A DNA stretch of 64,000 bases from Saccharomyces uvarum (taxonomy: Eukaryota > Ascomycota > Saccharomycetes > Saccharomycetales > Saccharomycetaceae), in the NCBI GenBank assembly GCA_947243795.1, contig OX365931.1, positions 868,001 through 932,000 of the forward strand, written 5' to 3'. Both the position numbers and the translations under genes were made by a program. Shown here one piece after another: positions 31,026 through 42,286 of the stretch (position 1 is its first letter; every line of letters starts with the position of its first letter). The notes under the pieces are model-generated. The model was not told where the DNA came from. It saw only the letters and a list, made by a program, of their open reading frames with translations, and searched no databases.

Positions 31026-33110
31026 ATGACTCTTTCAAACGAGCACTATGGTAGAGCTGAACAGCAACAAAATAAAAATAAAAATGCTACAACAGAAATG
31101 GTAAATCCTCAGAAGATAAAACTAGTTACCAAGCTTCTCATTGATAATAAATTTGGCTTAATGGATGACTTGAATTTTAGTAGGCCATTGACTGCTTCTT
31201 CAGAGGGTGTGCCAATATCCACAAAGACATCTGAACTGGGTACAGAATATCTCAAAAACCGACAAGAAAATTCAGTGAGTCCATTGCCTCCCATCCCTAG
31301 AAGTACAAGAATAAAAGCAGACAGAGTAAGAATATACCTGGATTACTATTACAGTATACTAGAACGTTGCATATCAATAGATAACTCTCAAAATCATCAT
31401 GAAGGTGTTGAAGGTGTGTATAATCCATTACAAGTCATTAGAAATCGAAAAATAAAGAAAAAGCATCATGAATTACCCACAAGAGAGTTTTACACCACAA
31501 AGCATCCTGTCATTGCCATCAAACAATTTTCCCACAAAACTAATAAAAAAATGCCATGGTTCGTGGACATAAACGAAAAATATATGGATTTGACTTGGAG
31601 AACTTCACACTGGGAGGAATTAACGGATCCTCAAGGCAAGCTTTGGTTTCAATTCAGTAGCCCATCTACTGAATCGAGCGGATCATCATCGTCTCGCAAG
31701 CATCATAAGCGTCATCGGAGCCACTTAAGGCATCACTCAAGGGCCCCCACGGCATCTTCAAATACTATATCAATACATTCAAACTCCCAATCACTGGTGC
31801 CGAAAAGAGCTGTGACTAACGAAGAAACTAATAATAGCAATAACACTACGGTAAAAAAGATTTTAACTACTCCAGAAGCACAGATTTCAAAAAATAGGAG
31901 GTCCGATCCAAATTTCAACCACATCCATCTGGAAGTGCCGATAACTAACACAATTACAAACAACTCCTTAGACCAAGGGTCATTAATCTTAGATGTTAAA
32001 GGTAGTAGTGGCCGTGGAAGCGCTCGGCGTGGAAGTATTAATACCAGTGGGAGCGGTGGGAATAAAAGCTCTAAGCATTATCGTTCGATATCAGCAAGCT
32101 CTTCAGAAAACGAAAAATCAAGACTGAATGGCCTGGAAAAAATAATCAGTAAAACATCGAAAGGATGGTCAAGATCACCAAAGAAAAATACGCCTACCAT
32201 TGAAAAGCAGGTCCTTTTAACTCCCGCTATTAGCAACGGAGGAGCAAGTGGAAGAAGTAGTAACAATGGGGCGAGCATTAGTACTAATAGCAGTAAGAGC
32301 AGTGTGGGAATTACGTTTGGAAATGGGGAAAGTTACAAGACTCCAGTTGATAATGGTAAAGATGTCGTAAAAAGACAGAGTTTACTGAGTGAGGTGCCCG
32401 TTCATACTTTGAGAGGAAAGAACAGTGCTAACTCGTTACGTGAGGAGAATGAACAGGTTCTCGAAAGTGATCATGAAAGCCCGAATGGTGCTGATAAAAT
32501 ACATGATGGTGTGTCTAGGGAAAAGACTACCAGTGATGGTAGTGAAATTGCGGGGATAGTGAGTGATTCTTTACAAGTTGATGAACAGTTGCAGAAATAC
32601 TGGCATGATACTAGGTACATTATGAGCACAGTAGCTATGATGCAACATAGAAGAGAGACGCATGACATAGTGAAAAGGAGAGAAATCCTTCGTAGGAACC
32701 AAATTGAGATCTCACAAGATGCAGATACGAACATTAAGAAGACTTCGGAAGCATTAGCCGAATATGATGATGAATTGAATAAAGTCCTTAAATTAGGTAA
32801 TGATTGGACATCAAGATTATTGAACGATTACTCAATCCGTGTAGAAACTTTGATTTCATCAAGTGACAGAATTCTTAGTGATATAAACACTACATTGACA
32901 TTGAAGCTGAAACTATTTCAAGAAAACACTGAAAGGTATGTTACAGTGAAAGTTATGAGAGCCCAGAAGATGACTAAAACCATATACGGGCTATTGGAAT
33001 TTGGTATCGTGATAGTCCTTTGGACAATTTGGTTTTTTTTCAGTATCTTGAGAAGTATTCGTTTCACCATTTTATTACTCTTAAAAATGATTAAAGCATT
33101 AATATGGTAG
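31026..33110 (+). CDS. MTC4: Mtc4 membrane-anchored protein of unknown mechanism
   Basis: A 694-residue protein (I recall 694 for S. cerevisiae Mtc4) with ATG at 31026. Residues 90-210 contain a conserved block with PRSTRIKADRVRIYLDYYY and WRTSHWEELTDPQGKLWFQF. A long Ser/Asn/Gly-rich, probably disordered region runs to about 500. A helical segment follows, and one strongly hydrophobic stretch near the C-terminus (about 655-690) is a likely tail anchor. The name comes from a genetic screen for maintenance of telomere capping; the biochemical role is not known to me. It is convergent with RCF3. Confidence 0.93.
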   Translation: MTLSNEHYGRAEQQQNKNKNATTEMVNPQKIKLVTKLLIDNKFGLMDDLNFSRPLTASSEGVPISTKTSELGTEYLKNRQENSVSPLPPIPRSTRIKADRVRIYLDYYYSILERCISIDNSQNHHEGVEGVYNPLQVIRNRKIKKKHHELPTREFYTTKHPVIAIKQFSHKTNKKMPWFVDINEKYMDLTWRTSHWEELTDPQGKLWFQFSSPSTESSGSSSSRKHHKRHRSHLRHHSRAPTASSNTISIHSNSQSLVPKRAVTNEETNNSNNTTVKKILTTPEAQISKNRRSDPNFNHIHLEVPITNTITNNSLDQGSLILDVKGSSGRGSARRGSINTSGSGGNKSSKHYRSISASSSENEKSRLNGLEKIISKTSKGWSRSPKKNTPTIEKQVLLTPAISNGGASGRSSNNGASISTNSSKSSVGITFGNGESYKTPVDNGKDVVKRQSLLSEVPVHTLRGKNSANSLREENEQVLESDHESPNGADKIHDGVSREKTTSDGSEIAGIVSDSLQVDEQLQKYWHDTRYIMSTVAMMQHRRETHDIVKRREILRRNQIEISQDADTNIKKTSEALAEYDDELNKVLKLGNDWTSRLLNDYSIRVETLISSSDRILSDINTTLTLKLKLFQENTERYVTVKVMRAQKMTKTIYGLLEFGIVIVLWTIWFFFSILRSIRFTILLLLKMIKALIW

Positions 33111-33201
33111 ATTACGGATTATAAGTATTTATAGGAGTAAGACTATCCGCGATGATATTTATGAATATGTAAATACACAAAGTGCATATTAAACTAGCTC
33201 T

Positions 33202-33650
33202 TCATGTGGTTGATCTAGAAGAACTCAAACTGTCGTCTTCCAAAAACAAACCTCTGTCGGCAGCCTCGTCTAAAATTTTTTCTCTTCTTTTCTGTTCCTC
33301 TCGATAATAATTCGTTTGAAATTTAACCAACTGTTTATCAGCTCTGAAAACAGCACCCATCGAGATCCAAGAACAATGGTAAAACACACGTACTTGAGTT
33401 CTGACGTTTCTATATACTAAAGAAAATCTTCTTAGCAGCAGTGCTGTGCTAATACTTAATAGGGCACCCTGAGCAGCTCCTACAAATGATGCAACTGTAA
33501 TCTACGAGAAGAGAGAAAATAAAACTTTGTTAGCAATGCATTCTTCGATAGGCAAGATGGCGGTTGAAAGTGAAACGCTTTACATACTTCTTTTGTTAGT
33601 TGTTTGACGGTTTTAGGATCATAATGAATGGGAAGAACGTTACCACCCAT
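33202..33650 (-). CDS. RCF3: Rcf3 respiratory supercomplex factor, spliced (2 exons)
   Basis: The coding sequence joins exon 1 (33588-33650, 21 codons, starting MGGNVLPIHYDPKTVKQLTKE) to exon 2 (33202-33501, 99 codons plus stop), giving 120 residues. The intron (33502-33587, 86 nt) has a GTATGT donor, a TGCTAAC branch site and a TAG acceptor. Exon 2 begins with ITVASFVGAAQGALL, one hydrophobic segment, followed by a region shared with the HIG1/Rcf family and a charged C-terminal half (NYYREEQKRREKI). In S. cerevisiae, Rcf3 (YBR255C-A, also with an intron) associates with cytochrome oxidase supercomplexes in the mitochondrial inner membrane. Exon 2 alone would look like a 61-residue fragment. 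Confidence 0.93.
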
Positions 33651-33963
33651 GATGTATTTCGTTAGTTTTTATGTCGTTGTGTTTACCGATAGTTGACCAT
33701 CGTAGCTATCATTTTAAGATTCCCTTTATACCGGCATAAAAAAAGTGGAGAGCTGATAGCGGTGAAAAACTCAAATCAAAAGATGTCACGTGAAGCAAAA
33801 ACGGAACACAATCAAGAGAAGTCACACCAGTGTTATCGTCGGCTGAAATCGTCCTACGTAGTCCCGTACCACCGGTAATGTGCGGTTGGAAGGTAATCTT
33901 CAACGCAAGTTGTAGAAGATAATTTCTCAATGGTTTTTACAGTGTGTATTTAGTTGAAAATCT
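33651..33963. other. RCF3 promoter region / RIB5 3' flank
   Basis: A 313-bp gap between two minus-strand genes. Short frames on both strands (61-73 codons) have no recognisable product. No motif stands out. Confidence 0.5.
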
Positions 33964-34680
33964 CTATTTATCTAAATAGGTTTTAACCTTTTCCTCAATG
34001 ATTTTTGTAATCATGGTGTTCAGAGTACTATTTTGCTTTGAAATTTGATTTTCCAACGTCAAAATGATTTGCTTCTCGATAATCTTTCCCGTTAGGTCCA
34101 CTTCAATGTTTACCTCGTCACCAATTTTCTTCAAAGGCATGATAACATTGTCTTGAGTGTGCTTAATCATACTGATATAGAAGGCACCGCCTTCTGAAAG
34201 ATCGTCGACTTGGGTTATAGTTAAGGAGGTCCCATCTATACAGATAAACCCTTTTTCCACTATGTACTTGAAATATTCTTGCTCCCTTAACCGGAATCCA
34301 AATATTATGGAGTTGCCTTCAGGTTCTCTGGAGACGATGTTGGCGACAGTGTCTACATGGCCTTGCACGTAATGGCCGCCGAACCTCACGTCTTGAGACA
34401 CTGCCCTTTCCAAGTTGACTTTGGCTCCCTCGGTCCACGAAGCCACATTGGTTCTCTTTATGGTCTCCGGTGATATTCCGACTTTAAAAGACTCGGTGTC
34501 GAACTCAGTTGCAGTGAGACATATTCCGTTTATAGCTATCGAGTCACCTATGTGACAATCAGACAGAATATCTCCAGCATCGCCGATGGTTATAGAGACA
34601 CCCTGGCCTCCACTTTCAGTGTCATCGTACGGATTATTCTTCAAAACGGTTCCTATGCATTCTACAATACCAGTGAACAT
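33964..34680 (-). CDS. RIB5: Rib5 riboflavin synthase
   Basis: A 238-residue protein, the same length as S. cerevisiae Rib5, with ATG at 34678-34680. It begins with the family signature MFTGIVECIGTV. The two homologous lumazine-binding barrels are visible, each with an INGICLTAT or IDGTSLTITQV motif (about residues 48-58 and 150-160) and a GGHYVQGHVD segment in between. It catalyses dismutation of two 6,7-dimethyl-8-ribityllumazine molecules to riboflavin, the last step of vitamin B2 synthesis. The enzyme is a homotrimer. The C-terminal helix is the trimerisation element. Confidence 0.97.
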   Translation of the reverse strand: MFTGIVECIGTVLKNNPYDDTESGGQGVSITIGDAGDILSDCHIGDSIAINGICLTATEFDTESFKVGISPETIKRTNVASWTEGAKVNLERAVSQDVRFGGHYVQGHVDTVANIVSREPEGNSIIFGFRLREQEYFKYIVEKGFICIDGTSLTITQVDDLSEGGAFYISMIKHTQDNVIMPLKKIGDEVNIEVDLTGKIIEKQIILTLENQISKQNSTLNTMITKIIEEKVKTYLDK

Positions 34681-35322
34681 CGTGTTATTGCGTAGGCAGT
34701 TTCTTTAATTGATACCGTAAGTATCTTGGCCTGTTTCCTCCTTTTATACGTCGCCACGTTCTCTATAATGACTAATAATGGCTTTTACAGATCTCTGCGG
34801 AAATAAGCAAAATGAAAATGGAAAATACGTACCCGGAGAGTAATACAAAATGGTCATGGGCGGCTAATTATCTTTTTATAAAGGGAAAGAAAATAAGAAA
34901 TTGACGTTTTTAAGTGGCAAGAAACTTGCATGGAACAAGGTGCTGAAACCAGCTACCAGAGGGAGTACGGATTGCGGTTGATGCATATGGTATGAAACTT
35001 CGGTCTGTGGGCCATCAAGAATGAAACAGAAAGGTGATGTTTCCAGTCAAACTTTATCACGTAGATGGATAAGTGGTTACATGGACGGATTTGCTAGTTC
35101 CGTATTTTTCGAGTCTGGAGTAAGAGTTTGAAAACGGTCAAGTATGGCAGCAAAGAGGCTAATTCGAAAGCCCTGGAAAGCCTTGGAAGAAGTTGACGGA
35201 TCTAAAATATTGGAGCTAATGTTTTGTACCAGCGTTCTCTTTCCTCTTCTTTCTGTTGAAGCCTTTTCCTGCTATAGCAATTACAGTAAAGCTTGGTGAT
35301 ATTATATCAAAATATCTTTGTG

Positions 35323-35330
35323 TTACCCGG
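35323..35330 (+). promoter_or_regulatory. Reb1 site TTACCCGG
   Basis: A perfect Reb1 general regulatory factor site 126-133 bp before POP4. Such sites usually mark a nucleosome-depleted promoter. Confidence 0.65.
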
Positions 35331-35377
35331 AAGTTCGCCCAGAAAAATGTTTCTTAGGACGTTATAGCAAGAAGTGC

Positions 35378-35385
35378 TCGATGAG
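35378..35385 (+). promoter_or_regulatory. PAC-like TCGATGAG before POP4
   Basis: One base from the PAC core GCGATGAG and 71-78 bp before the POP4 ATG. The same TCGATGAG variant is seen before ENP1. Confidence 0.45.
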
Positions 35386-35455
35386 TACAGGTTAAGAGCA
35401 ATGATCAAAGGAAGTAGAAGGACTACCGATAGTGAACCTTTATCTATTTTCCGCC

Positions 35456-36298
35456 ATGGATAAAGCTCAAACTTTCATAAAGGAGTGCTTGTTCACAAAA
35501 AATCTGGAAGATCCTGAAAAACCAATTAATGAAAATAGGTTGCAAGATACCTTATTATTATTGCCAACCGATGGGGGTTTAACTTCCAGGCTCCAGAAGC
35601 AACGTAAAAAATCTAGGCTGAATCTCAACAACTTGCAAAACATTTCCCAATCAGAAAATGAAAACGAACAGCTAAAGAAGGAAAACTATCAACGAATCAA
35701 CAAAAATTCTAAAATCGCATTGAGGGAGTTTATTAATTCCTGTAAAAAGAACACACAGAGATGCTTAAAATTAGCACATGAACACAAAATTATCGATAGG
35801 AAAAATCTCTCAAGCTACCTGGAAGAGAAATGCCCGGCGATATATGAATCCCTTCCGCAGTACGATGGATTTGTACCGATGTACAAAGAATTATGGCTTA
35901 ACTATATTAAAGAACTTTTGAGCATAACAAAAGATATAAAAACGCTTAACGGATCATCGGCACTACTAAAATTATCTATGGCAGACTATAACGGTGCCCT
36001 ATTACGTGTTACAAAGAGCAGAAACAAGTCTCTAATCGGTATTCAAGGCATTGTGATTTGGGACTCTCAAAAATTTTTCATCTTGATCGTTAAGGGCCAT
36101 CTAATAGATGAGATAAAGTGTATACCGAAGAAGGGCACAGTGTTCCAGTTTGAAATTCCCCTCTCGGATACCGATGACTCCGCATTAAGATATAGTATTC
36201 TAGGTGATAGGTTCAAGTACAGAAGTGTCGATCGTGCTGGAAGGAAGTTTAAAAGTCGCCGTTGCGATGATATGCTATATTACATACAAAATCAGTAA
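35456..36298 (+). CDS. POP4: Pop4 subunit of RNase P and RNase MRP (Rpp29)
   Basis: A 280-residue protein from ATG 35456; the open frame extends eight codons upstream to a GTG only, and S. cerevisiae Pop4 (279 aa) starts at this Met. The N-terminal half is basic and helical (INKNSKIALREFINSCKKNTQRCLKLAHEH). The C-terminal part (about 185-280) is the conserved Rpp29/Sm-like barrel, with LKLSMADYNGALLRVTKSRN, GIQGIVIWDSQKFFIL and a final RFKYRSVDRAGRKFKSRRCDD-type block. Pop4 is essential and binds the RNA subunit during tRNA 5' processing and pre-rRNA cleavage. Confidence 0.97.
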   Translation: MDKAQTFIKECLFTKNLEDPEKPINENRLQDTLLLLPTDGGLTSRLQKQRKKSRLNLNNLQNISQSENENEQLKKENYQRINKNSKIALREFINSCKKNTQRCLKLAHEHKIIDRKNLSSYLEEKCPAIYESLPQYDGFVPMYKELWLNYIKELLSITKDIKTLNGSSALLKLSMADYNGALLRVTKSRNKSLIGIQGIVIWDSQKFFILIVKGHLIDEIKCIPKKGTVFQFEIPLSDTDDSALRYSILGDRFKYRSVDRAGRKFKSRRCDDMLYYIQNQ

Positions 36299-36303
36299 TG
36301 TTA

Positions 36304-36732
36304 TTACGTACGTCCATTTGATTCCTCTTGCTGCGAGCCCGCTGCTTCACCAAGTTGTTTCTTTATCATTTCTAGTAGTTTAGGATCTTGCAGTTCGGAG
36401 TGTATATATGCATCTAGTTCAAACTTTCTCGCATCATTACCATAATCATCATCATTTTTATTATTTAATTTTGAGTAGTTGTCTTTAACTAACTGTGACT
36501 CTATCAAAGCACTGGTTAGCCCTCGATTTTTGAATATTAAATCTTCATCTTCGTTAACCATTTCTTTCACCACAGTGGCCACTCTGTCTCGAAGCATCTG
36601 TTCAAACGATTCGTTTCCCTCCTCTGTACCATTCCATGTATTAGATAGTATGTCTCTTTTCAGCTTGTCAAAATGTCCCTCTTTCTTATACTTGTCCGAT
36701 AGTTTTTTACCATCTTCTACACCATACGCCAT
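36304..36732 (-). CDS. SHG1: Shg1 COMPASS subunit
   Basis: A 142-residue protein, as in S. cerevisiae, with ATG at 36730-36732. The conserved N-terminal region (about 8-85) contains KKLSDKYKKEGHFDKLKRDILSNTW and EMVNEDEDLIFKNRGLTSALIESQL, a COMPASS Shg1-family helical pattern. The tail is acidic/Asn-rich, then QEESNGRT. Shg1 is a small component of the Set1 histone H3 lysine-4 methyltransferase complex. Only 5 bp separate its stop from the POP4 stop, so the two genes are tightly convergent. Confidence 0.94.
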   Translation of the reverse strand: MAYGVEDGKKLSDKYKKEGHFDKLKRDILSNTWNGTEEGNESFEQMLRDRVATVVKEMVNEDEDLIFKNRGLTSALIESQLVKDNYSKLNNKNDDDYGNDARKFELDAYIHSELQDPKLLEMIKKQLGEAAGSQQEESNGRT

Positions 36733-36961
36733 TCTTTGTCCTTTATTTATGTGCTTCCTCTCAATTTATCTTTTATTACCATCGAGTATAGAATGAATCT
36801 TCTTGGCTATTACTTGGCAGTTCTTTTGTCTTCAAAATGTAGATGAGAAAAGCAAAGGTAAAAAAGGGCCATGAAATGTACACGAAAATTAATGCTGAAG
36901 CATTCTTTAAGATGAGAAAAAAGCAAAGTATCAAGGGGGGAGTCAGACTTACTCTTTGCTC

Positions 36962-39034
36962 ATGTCAATTCAGGATACCGTCGCTAAATATACAGACGTT
37001 GTGAATAATTTATCAATCAATTATTCAAAACGATTGGTTATAAAATCAGAAAAACTGGCCCAGGCTCTTGCTAGTTCAAAATCTCCCATACAATTTGGCC
37101 ATTTGGCTTTCGATGGCCAAACGGTGATATATAAATGCATTAAAAAGGAATTGTTTCTCAACTTCACAACTTTATTTTCCAAAGTTACCCCAAAAACTGA
37201 TATACCGCTGTTCCTCTACCTGTATTACATATACCAGAGGCATTTCCAAGCTTTAGGAGGTCAGATCAGAAGATATTGTGGTGTGAAGAAATACGATGAG
37301 TTGAAGTTTGCAGCTATTGATCATTTAGAAACAGGAGTGAAAAGTAACGATCTAACATTATTAGCAATTTGGGTAACCTCTTTTGATGAGTTTATTAGAA
37401 AAGAACAAAGATACATTAATAACAAAGGATCCGATTTTCAGGTATTTTATAAACTGATGATTGAATACTCCTCTTGGAAATGGGTATCGGATAGTAAAAG
37501 ACAGTATCAGTTCATGTCCCAGTTCCAAATTAAACTTAAGGAATGTCTGAAGGAATTTTACGAATGTTATGATCTTCAAAATTCCATAGACCCCTTGGTA
37601 GAATTGATCCAGCCTTGGGAAAGGGCTGTATTTGCCGCCAACATTATAGATTCATTTACTGGAGAAGAAACTAGAATCAGTGGTGCTGAGTTATTTTGGA
37701 CATTTAGAAATCTTGTATTCTCTTCTATTTCGTCTTTTGCTCTTAGATTAAGTGACCTTCAAAGCATATTCAGTGCATTTAAACCTTACGTAAAGGCGAC
37801 ATTAGTTCAGGATTTTGCAGACGTACGGTCTTTGAAATGGCGTAAGGATGATTCGATTGAAAGGTTGGTTCGTGCTTTGATTTTTAACGATATGTTTCCT
37901 TATTTCACTCTGGAACAAGTGGAGAAGTTTAAGGATGGAATTCTGTTCTTACATTTGTTGAGGAAAAACTTTCAGGAGAGTGTAATTAGCATTAAAGATT
38001 TTCATGTCCAAGTGATGAAATACCTAAACTCTCAATTAAAAAATAACTATAACTCATTGCTGATGTCTTCAAACAATCAAGATACTAATAAAAATCTAGA
38101 TATGGTTCCAGATTTTTTGGAAGACGATAGCAAAATCAAAGTGTTTCTTTCTTCTTCAGATGGATATACGCACACAGTTGAAAACAAAGAACCCTTGTTG
38201 CAGCACAAATTTTATCCCAAGATTTACGCACTTGAACAAAATCCTATATTTGACACATCTGCTACATATGAGTCTCATAAAATATACGCTATAATTTCAT
38301 TATTGCGATATTATTTACCTGAGAGTAGAAAGTTTTTCCAGACTTACTATTTACCAAGTATTTTTAAAAGGATCTTGTACTACAATACGAAGTTTCCTCA
38401 CCTGTATCTTATGAAGAGTTGCTTAGAGCGGTCAATTATAGAATCTCTTACGATGTTGGATCCCTCTCTGGTCCATACGATAAATAATTTAGTTCAATCC
38501 AGTATAGAATCACTTCAGAATGTAACACTAACATCGGATGACAAAACACCCTCAAGCGTCATTCTTTTGCCGCAAAAAGATTTTAAGTCGCTTTGCGAAG
38601 TAAACAAAGGTTTCAATGAACCATTTTGGCCCAATGATTCATTTCTGAATAGTTGGCCCGATTTAGCAAACAAGCATATGGAACGAGGTCAAATTTTGCA
38701 CGATACGTTTGCATTCCATATTTTTGAAATCGAGCTGCCAATTATCGTTGATGGTACAAAGGATACTCATTTGAAGCTTGTTTCTAATATGTGTTCCGCC
38801 AGCATATTATTCCTATACAATGAAACGGATTCCCTACCTTTTGCTACTATTCAAGAAAAACTGGGTGCTTTAGCATCAAGCAAACGGAATGAAATATTAC
38901 TAAGCAATTTGAATAGGTTAGTAAAGCTGAGGTTGCTTTTAATGACAAAGGACAAAGAAGGGCAAACGGTGTACACTTTTAATTTGAATTATAAAAATAC
39001 TGGTCAAGGCACTTCGAGAATAAGACTTATTTAA
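36962..39034 (+). CDS. YBR259W: YBR259W ortholog; possible diverged cullin-fold protein
   Basis: A 690-residue protein from ATG 36962 (an upstream TTG adds two codons and is ignored). S. cerevisiae YBR259W (about 688 aa) is uncharacterised as far as I know. By eye the C-terminal half follows cullin order. SRKFFQTYYLPSIFKRIL (455-472) resembles cullin KDxFxxxYxxxLAxRLL, then comes an LMKSCLERSIIESL-like segment. WPND...WPDLANKHMERGQILHDTFAFHIFE (about 555-585) resembles the WP...F..FY region. CSASILFLYNETDSL (612-625) resembles the cullin Q..vLl.FN segment, and YTFNLNYKN...RIRLI forms the end. The chain stops there, where cullins continue into the winged helix with the neddylated lysine. The ortholog call is firm; the cullin relation is inference. 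Confidence 0.9.
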   Translation: MSIQDTVAKYTDVVNNLSINYSKRLVIKSEKLAQALASSKSPIQFGHLAFDGQTVIYKCIKKELFLNFTTLFSKVTPKTDIPLFLYLYYIYQRHFQALGGQIRRYCGVKKYDELKFAAIDHLETGVKSNDLTLLAIWVTSFDEFIRKEQRYINNKGSDFQVFYKLMIEYSSWKWVSDSKRQYQFMSQFQIKLKECLKEFYECYDLQNSIDPLVELIQPWERAVFAANIIDSFTGEETRISGAELFWTFRNLVFSSISSFALRLSDLQSIFSAFKPYVKATLVQDFADVRSLKWRKDDSIERLVRALIFNDMFPYFTLEQVEKFKDGILFLHLLRKNFQESVISIKDFHVQVMKYLNSQLKNNYNSLLMSSNNQDTNKNLDMVPDFLEDDSKIKVFLSSSDGYTHTVENKEPLLQHKFYPKIYALEQNPIFDTSATYESHKIYAIISLLRYYLPESRKFFQTYYLPSIFKRILYYNTKFPHLYLMKSCLERSIIESLTMLDPSLVHTINNLVQSSIESLQNVTLTSDDKTPSSVILLPQKDFKSLCEVNKGFNEPFWPNDSFLNSWPDLANKHMERGQILHDTFAFHIFEIELPIIVDGTKDTHLKLVSNMCSASILFLYNETDSLPFATIQEKLGALASSKRNEILLSNLNRLVKLRLLLMTKDKEGQTVYTFNLNYKNTGQGTSRIRLI

Positions 39035-39218
39035 CAATGGGAAAGCATAATGTTAATTTGGGTGTTTCTACATCCGATGATTATGAAATAGCACAACAGG
39101 TTTTGAATTATTTTCAGTATATAATTTTCCTTATTTTTACTTATGTGTAATAGACGATGTCACTGTACGTATAAGTGTGCATCAAAGAACAAGTGGAAGA
39201 AATTACAGGATTTTTTTT

Positions 39219-41213
39219 TCATTCAGGTTCAAAAGCTTGATCTGAAACCTCTAATAGTACTTCCATTGCCATAATCTGAAAGTTTACGTCATTAATGTCA
39301 TCCGGGTTTTCTGGCGCAACAGTGGGACCCCAGATTATACAGAGAGCCTTTAAATTCATTCTGTTTTGAGGTTCATGTCCCAATACTCTTTTCAAATGAA
39401 ACACGAGAGCCCTTAACGTCCAATATTGTGCATCGGGTAGATTATATATTAAACCATGCATGAAATTTCTCCTTGTTGTTGGATCTTCAATTTGTAAACA
39501 AACTTTAATCTCTGGAGCTAACGCCTTTGGTAATACGTTATCAGGTAGTGATGCGAAAAATGTCTTTAACAGAGATCCCACCAAATAAATATCTGAGTCA
39601 GTATGTGGCTTTGACGGTAAAATCATAGAAACATTAGAAGGATCTTTATCAATTTCCTCTTTTAGCTTACTGACATCCAGTACGTTCGCTGATTTTCTAT
39701 AAATCCCTTCTTGATCAAGACCAAATTTATCAATGACGTAAATGCACTGACGCACTATCGCAGGAACCGTATCTTGTTCGAACTCTACCAATGACTCTAA
39801 TGGTACACCAAACGTTTTGAAATTTTTCAGAACACCGGGTGGCATGTGGTTATTCGTTTGAATATGTGAAATGGGACGATCTGAATCCAAAGAATTGATT
39901 AGCTCTTCTGGGATTTGAGGGCTACTGTTACCAGGATCCAAGGTTTTTGTCATGGATGAAGTAGTGTCGCTTGTTACAATGGACGAAGATGGTGACATGG
40001 GGCCTGCTGCGGTGATGGTAGATGATTGTATTGCGGTAGGTGGTAGTTGTTTGTTCGTATTAAAAGAGGGTGTGGTGGCATTAGGGTTTGTGTTTGTAGC
40101 GGCATTGTTGTTGTTATTACCGCTCAGAAATGGAGACTCATTATGGGTGGAAATCATTCTCTTCGGGATAGAATTTCTTGAAGGATCCACAGCAAATTTT
40201 GGAATGCTTTTGTTTTTCTGGCCTTGATTCATGGATGGATGCTTTTTGTAAGATACAGGGATAAGGTTCTTGTTAATTAAAAGTGAATGTTTTCCGGTTT
40301 GGTTATACTTGTTCAAAAAGTTGTAAAGATCACGTTCATTGGAAATGGACCCGGCAAAGGATTTCATCGATTTGGTAGAGTCTAAGGGGCATATTGTTAC
40401 ACCTGTATTTAGAACCAGGTTTTCGGCCCATATCGTGTATTTCTGTAATTGAATGGTCATTGCTGTGTCCATTTCCAAAATCAAGTCTTTTAACTCCTGG
40501 ACAATCCTTGGTCTTTCCTTCGTTATGAATGTATTTCTTAAAGAGTCCGAATGGTCCACTTTTTGCTTATACTCCAGATCAGCGTTGTCAATTTTCCTTA
40601 GCAATTCTTCTTCTTGTTCTCTGGTAGTCTTGGATCCTCTTAAGGTTAACTTTGTCTTTGATGGATCGGTCATTCTTAGCTTGTCCCAATCTTGACACAA
40701 TGAATTGTAACGAGATTGGGCCTTTTCTGCACTATGTATAGCATCAGAAACGTCCTTCTCCAATCTTTTACTTGTTTCCTTAACATTCTTTCTTAATTTC
40801 GTCATTGTTAGCAAAAGACTACTTATCTCTGAATACATCTTTTGTAATGCAGTTATATAACTTTGCTTCACTTGGGCCATCTTTCCGTCAAACTCCAATA
40901 TTTCATGGATCATCTTTTTTAAAGACGATTTCGTAGAGCCATCAACGTTAAAGAAATGCTTGTATTGCTTGGATAGCTCCTGGACGTGTTCCTCTTCGAA
41001 TACGTACTTTTTTCTAATATACTTCATAAACTCTTCGCAAGTCAACAGCGATTGCTTCAAACGGCTCAACAAAGCGTTAATTGCCACATCGGAATTTAGG
41101 ACCTTGTTGATTTCTGGTGTATCGAACAAGCGCACCGAATCAACGGCGACATTCTCTTGCGAAAGTTTCGCACTTCCGGAAGTGTCGACTGATTTCCTTG
41201 CAGTTTCCTCCAT
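39219..41213 (-). CDS. RGD1: Rgd1 F-BAR / RhoGAP protein
   Basis: A 664-residue protein from ATG 41211-41213. The frame runs 16 codons further only to a GTG, and S. cerevisiae Rgd1 (666 aa) starts with the same MEE. The F-BAR region spans roughly 35-300 with long coiled-coil helices. A low-complexity Asn/Thr/Ser linker (about 360-440) varies from S. cerevisiae. The RhoGAP domain is at about 475-660: [13 protein letters not shown], the arginine-finger motif [11 protein letters not shown], and the [14 protein letters not shown] and [13 protein letters not shown] motifs. Rgd1 stimulates Rho3 and Rho4 GTPase activity at bud tip and neck and is involved in low-pH stress. Confidence 0.96.
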   Translation of the reverse strand: MEETARKSVDTSGSAKLSQENVAVDSVRLFDTPEINKVLNSDVAINALLSRLKQSLLTCEEFMKYIRKKYVFEEEHVQELSKQYKHFFNVDGSTKSSLKKMIHEILEFDGKMAQVKQSYITALQKMYSEISSLLLTMTKLRKNVKETSKRLEKDVSDAIHSAEKAQSRYNSLCQDWDKLRMTDPSKTKLTLRGSKTTREQEEELLRKIDNADLEYKQKVDHSDSLRNTFITKERPRIVQELKDLILEMDTAMTIQLQKYTIWAENLVLNTGVTICPLDSTKSMKSFAGSISNERDLYNFLNKYNQTGKHSLLINKNLIPVSYKKHPSMNQGQKNKSIPKFAVDPSRNSIPKRMISTHNESPFLSGNNNNNAATNTNPNATTPSFNTNKQLPPTAIQSSTITAAGPMSPSSSIVTSDTTSSMTKTLDPGNSSPQIPEELINSLDSDRPISHIQTNNHMPPGVLKNFKTFGVPLESLVEFEQDTVPAIVRQCIYVIDKFGLDQEGIYRKSANVLDVSKLKEEIDKDPSNVSMILPSKPHTDSDIYLVGSLLKTFFASLPDNVLPKALAPEIKVCLQIEDPTTRRNFMHGLIYNLPDAQYWTLRALVFHLKRVLGHEPQNRMNLKALCIIWGPTVAPENPDDINDVNFQIMAMEVLLEVSDQAFEPE

Positions 41214-41405
41214 CTTTTCTATATAGCTGCTCTCTTGGTCTTGGTGAATGTTTGTTTTCACATTACATACTAGTTTATTACATTCTTTATTTTTTAGGTT
41301 CTCTTTTTCATATATCGAGAAAAAAAACCTCAGTTCAATGGCACAAATAATGCAACGTCATTACAGAAAAAGGGCGTATTTATATAACTCTATGTATCCC
41401 TTGCT

Positions 41406-42137
<732 letters not shown>

Positions 42138-42286
42138 TCACGTCCACGTTTGGTAAAGTGAAAAATGCTGTATAAGAAATTTTTTCATTTTTCATACTTT
42201 TTCTGAATATAAAGTTTTACACATAGTCGTTATTATAGTTTATATACATGGACGTGCTCGTTACAGCTGGGGAAACTGAGGCTTCG

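Larger units (their letters stand above)
34681..35455. other. Divergent promoter region RIB5 / POP4
   Basis: A 775-bp gap. It contains a perfect Reb1 site, TTACCCGG (35323-35330), and a PAC-like TCGATGAG (35378-35385) toward POP4. No RNA gene was recognised. Confidence 0.55.
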
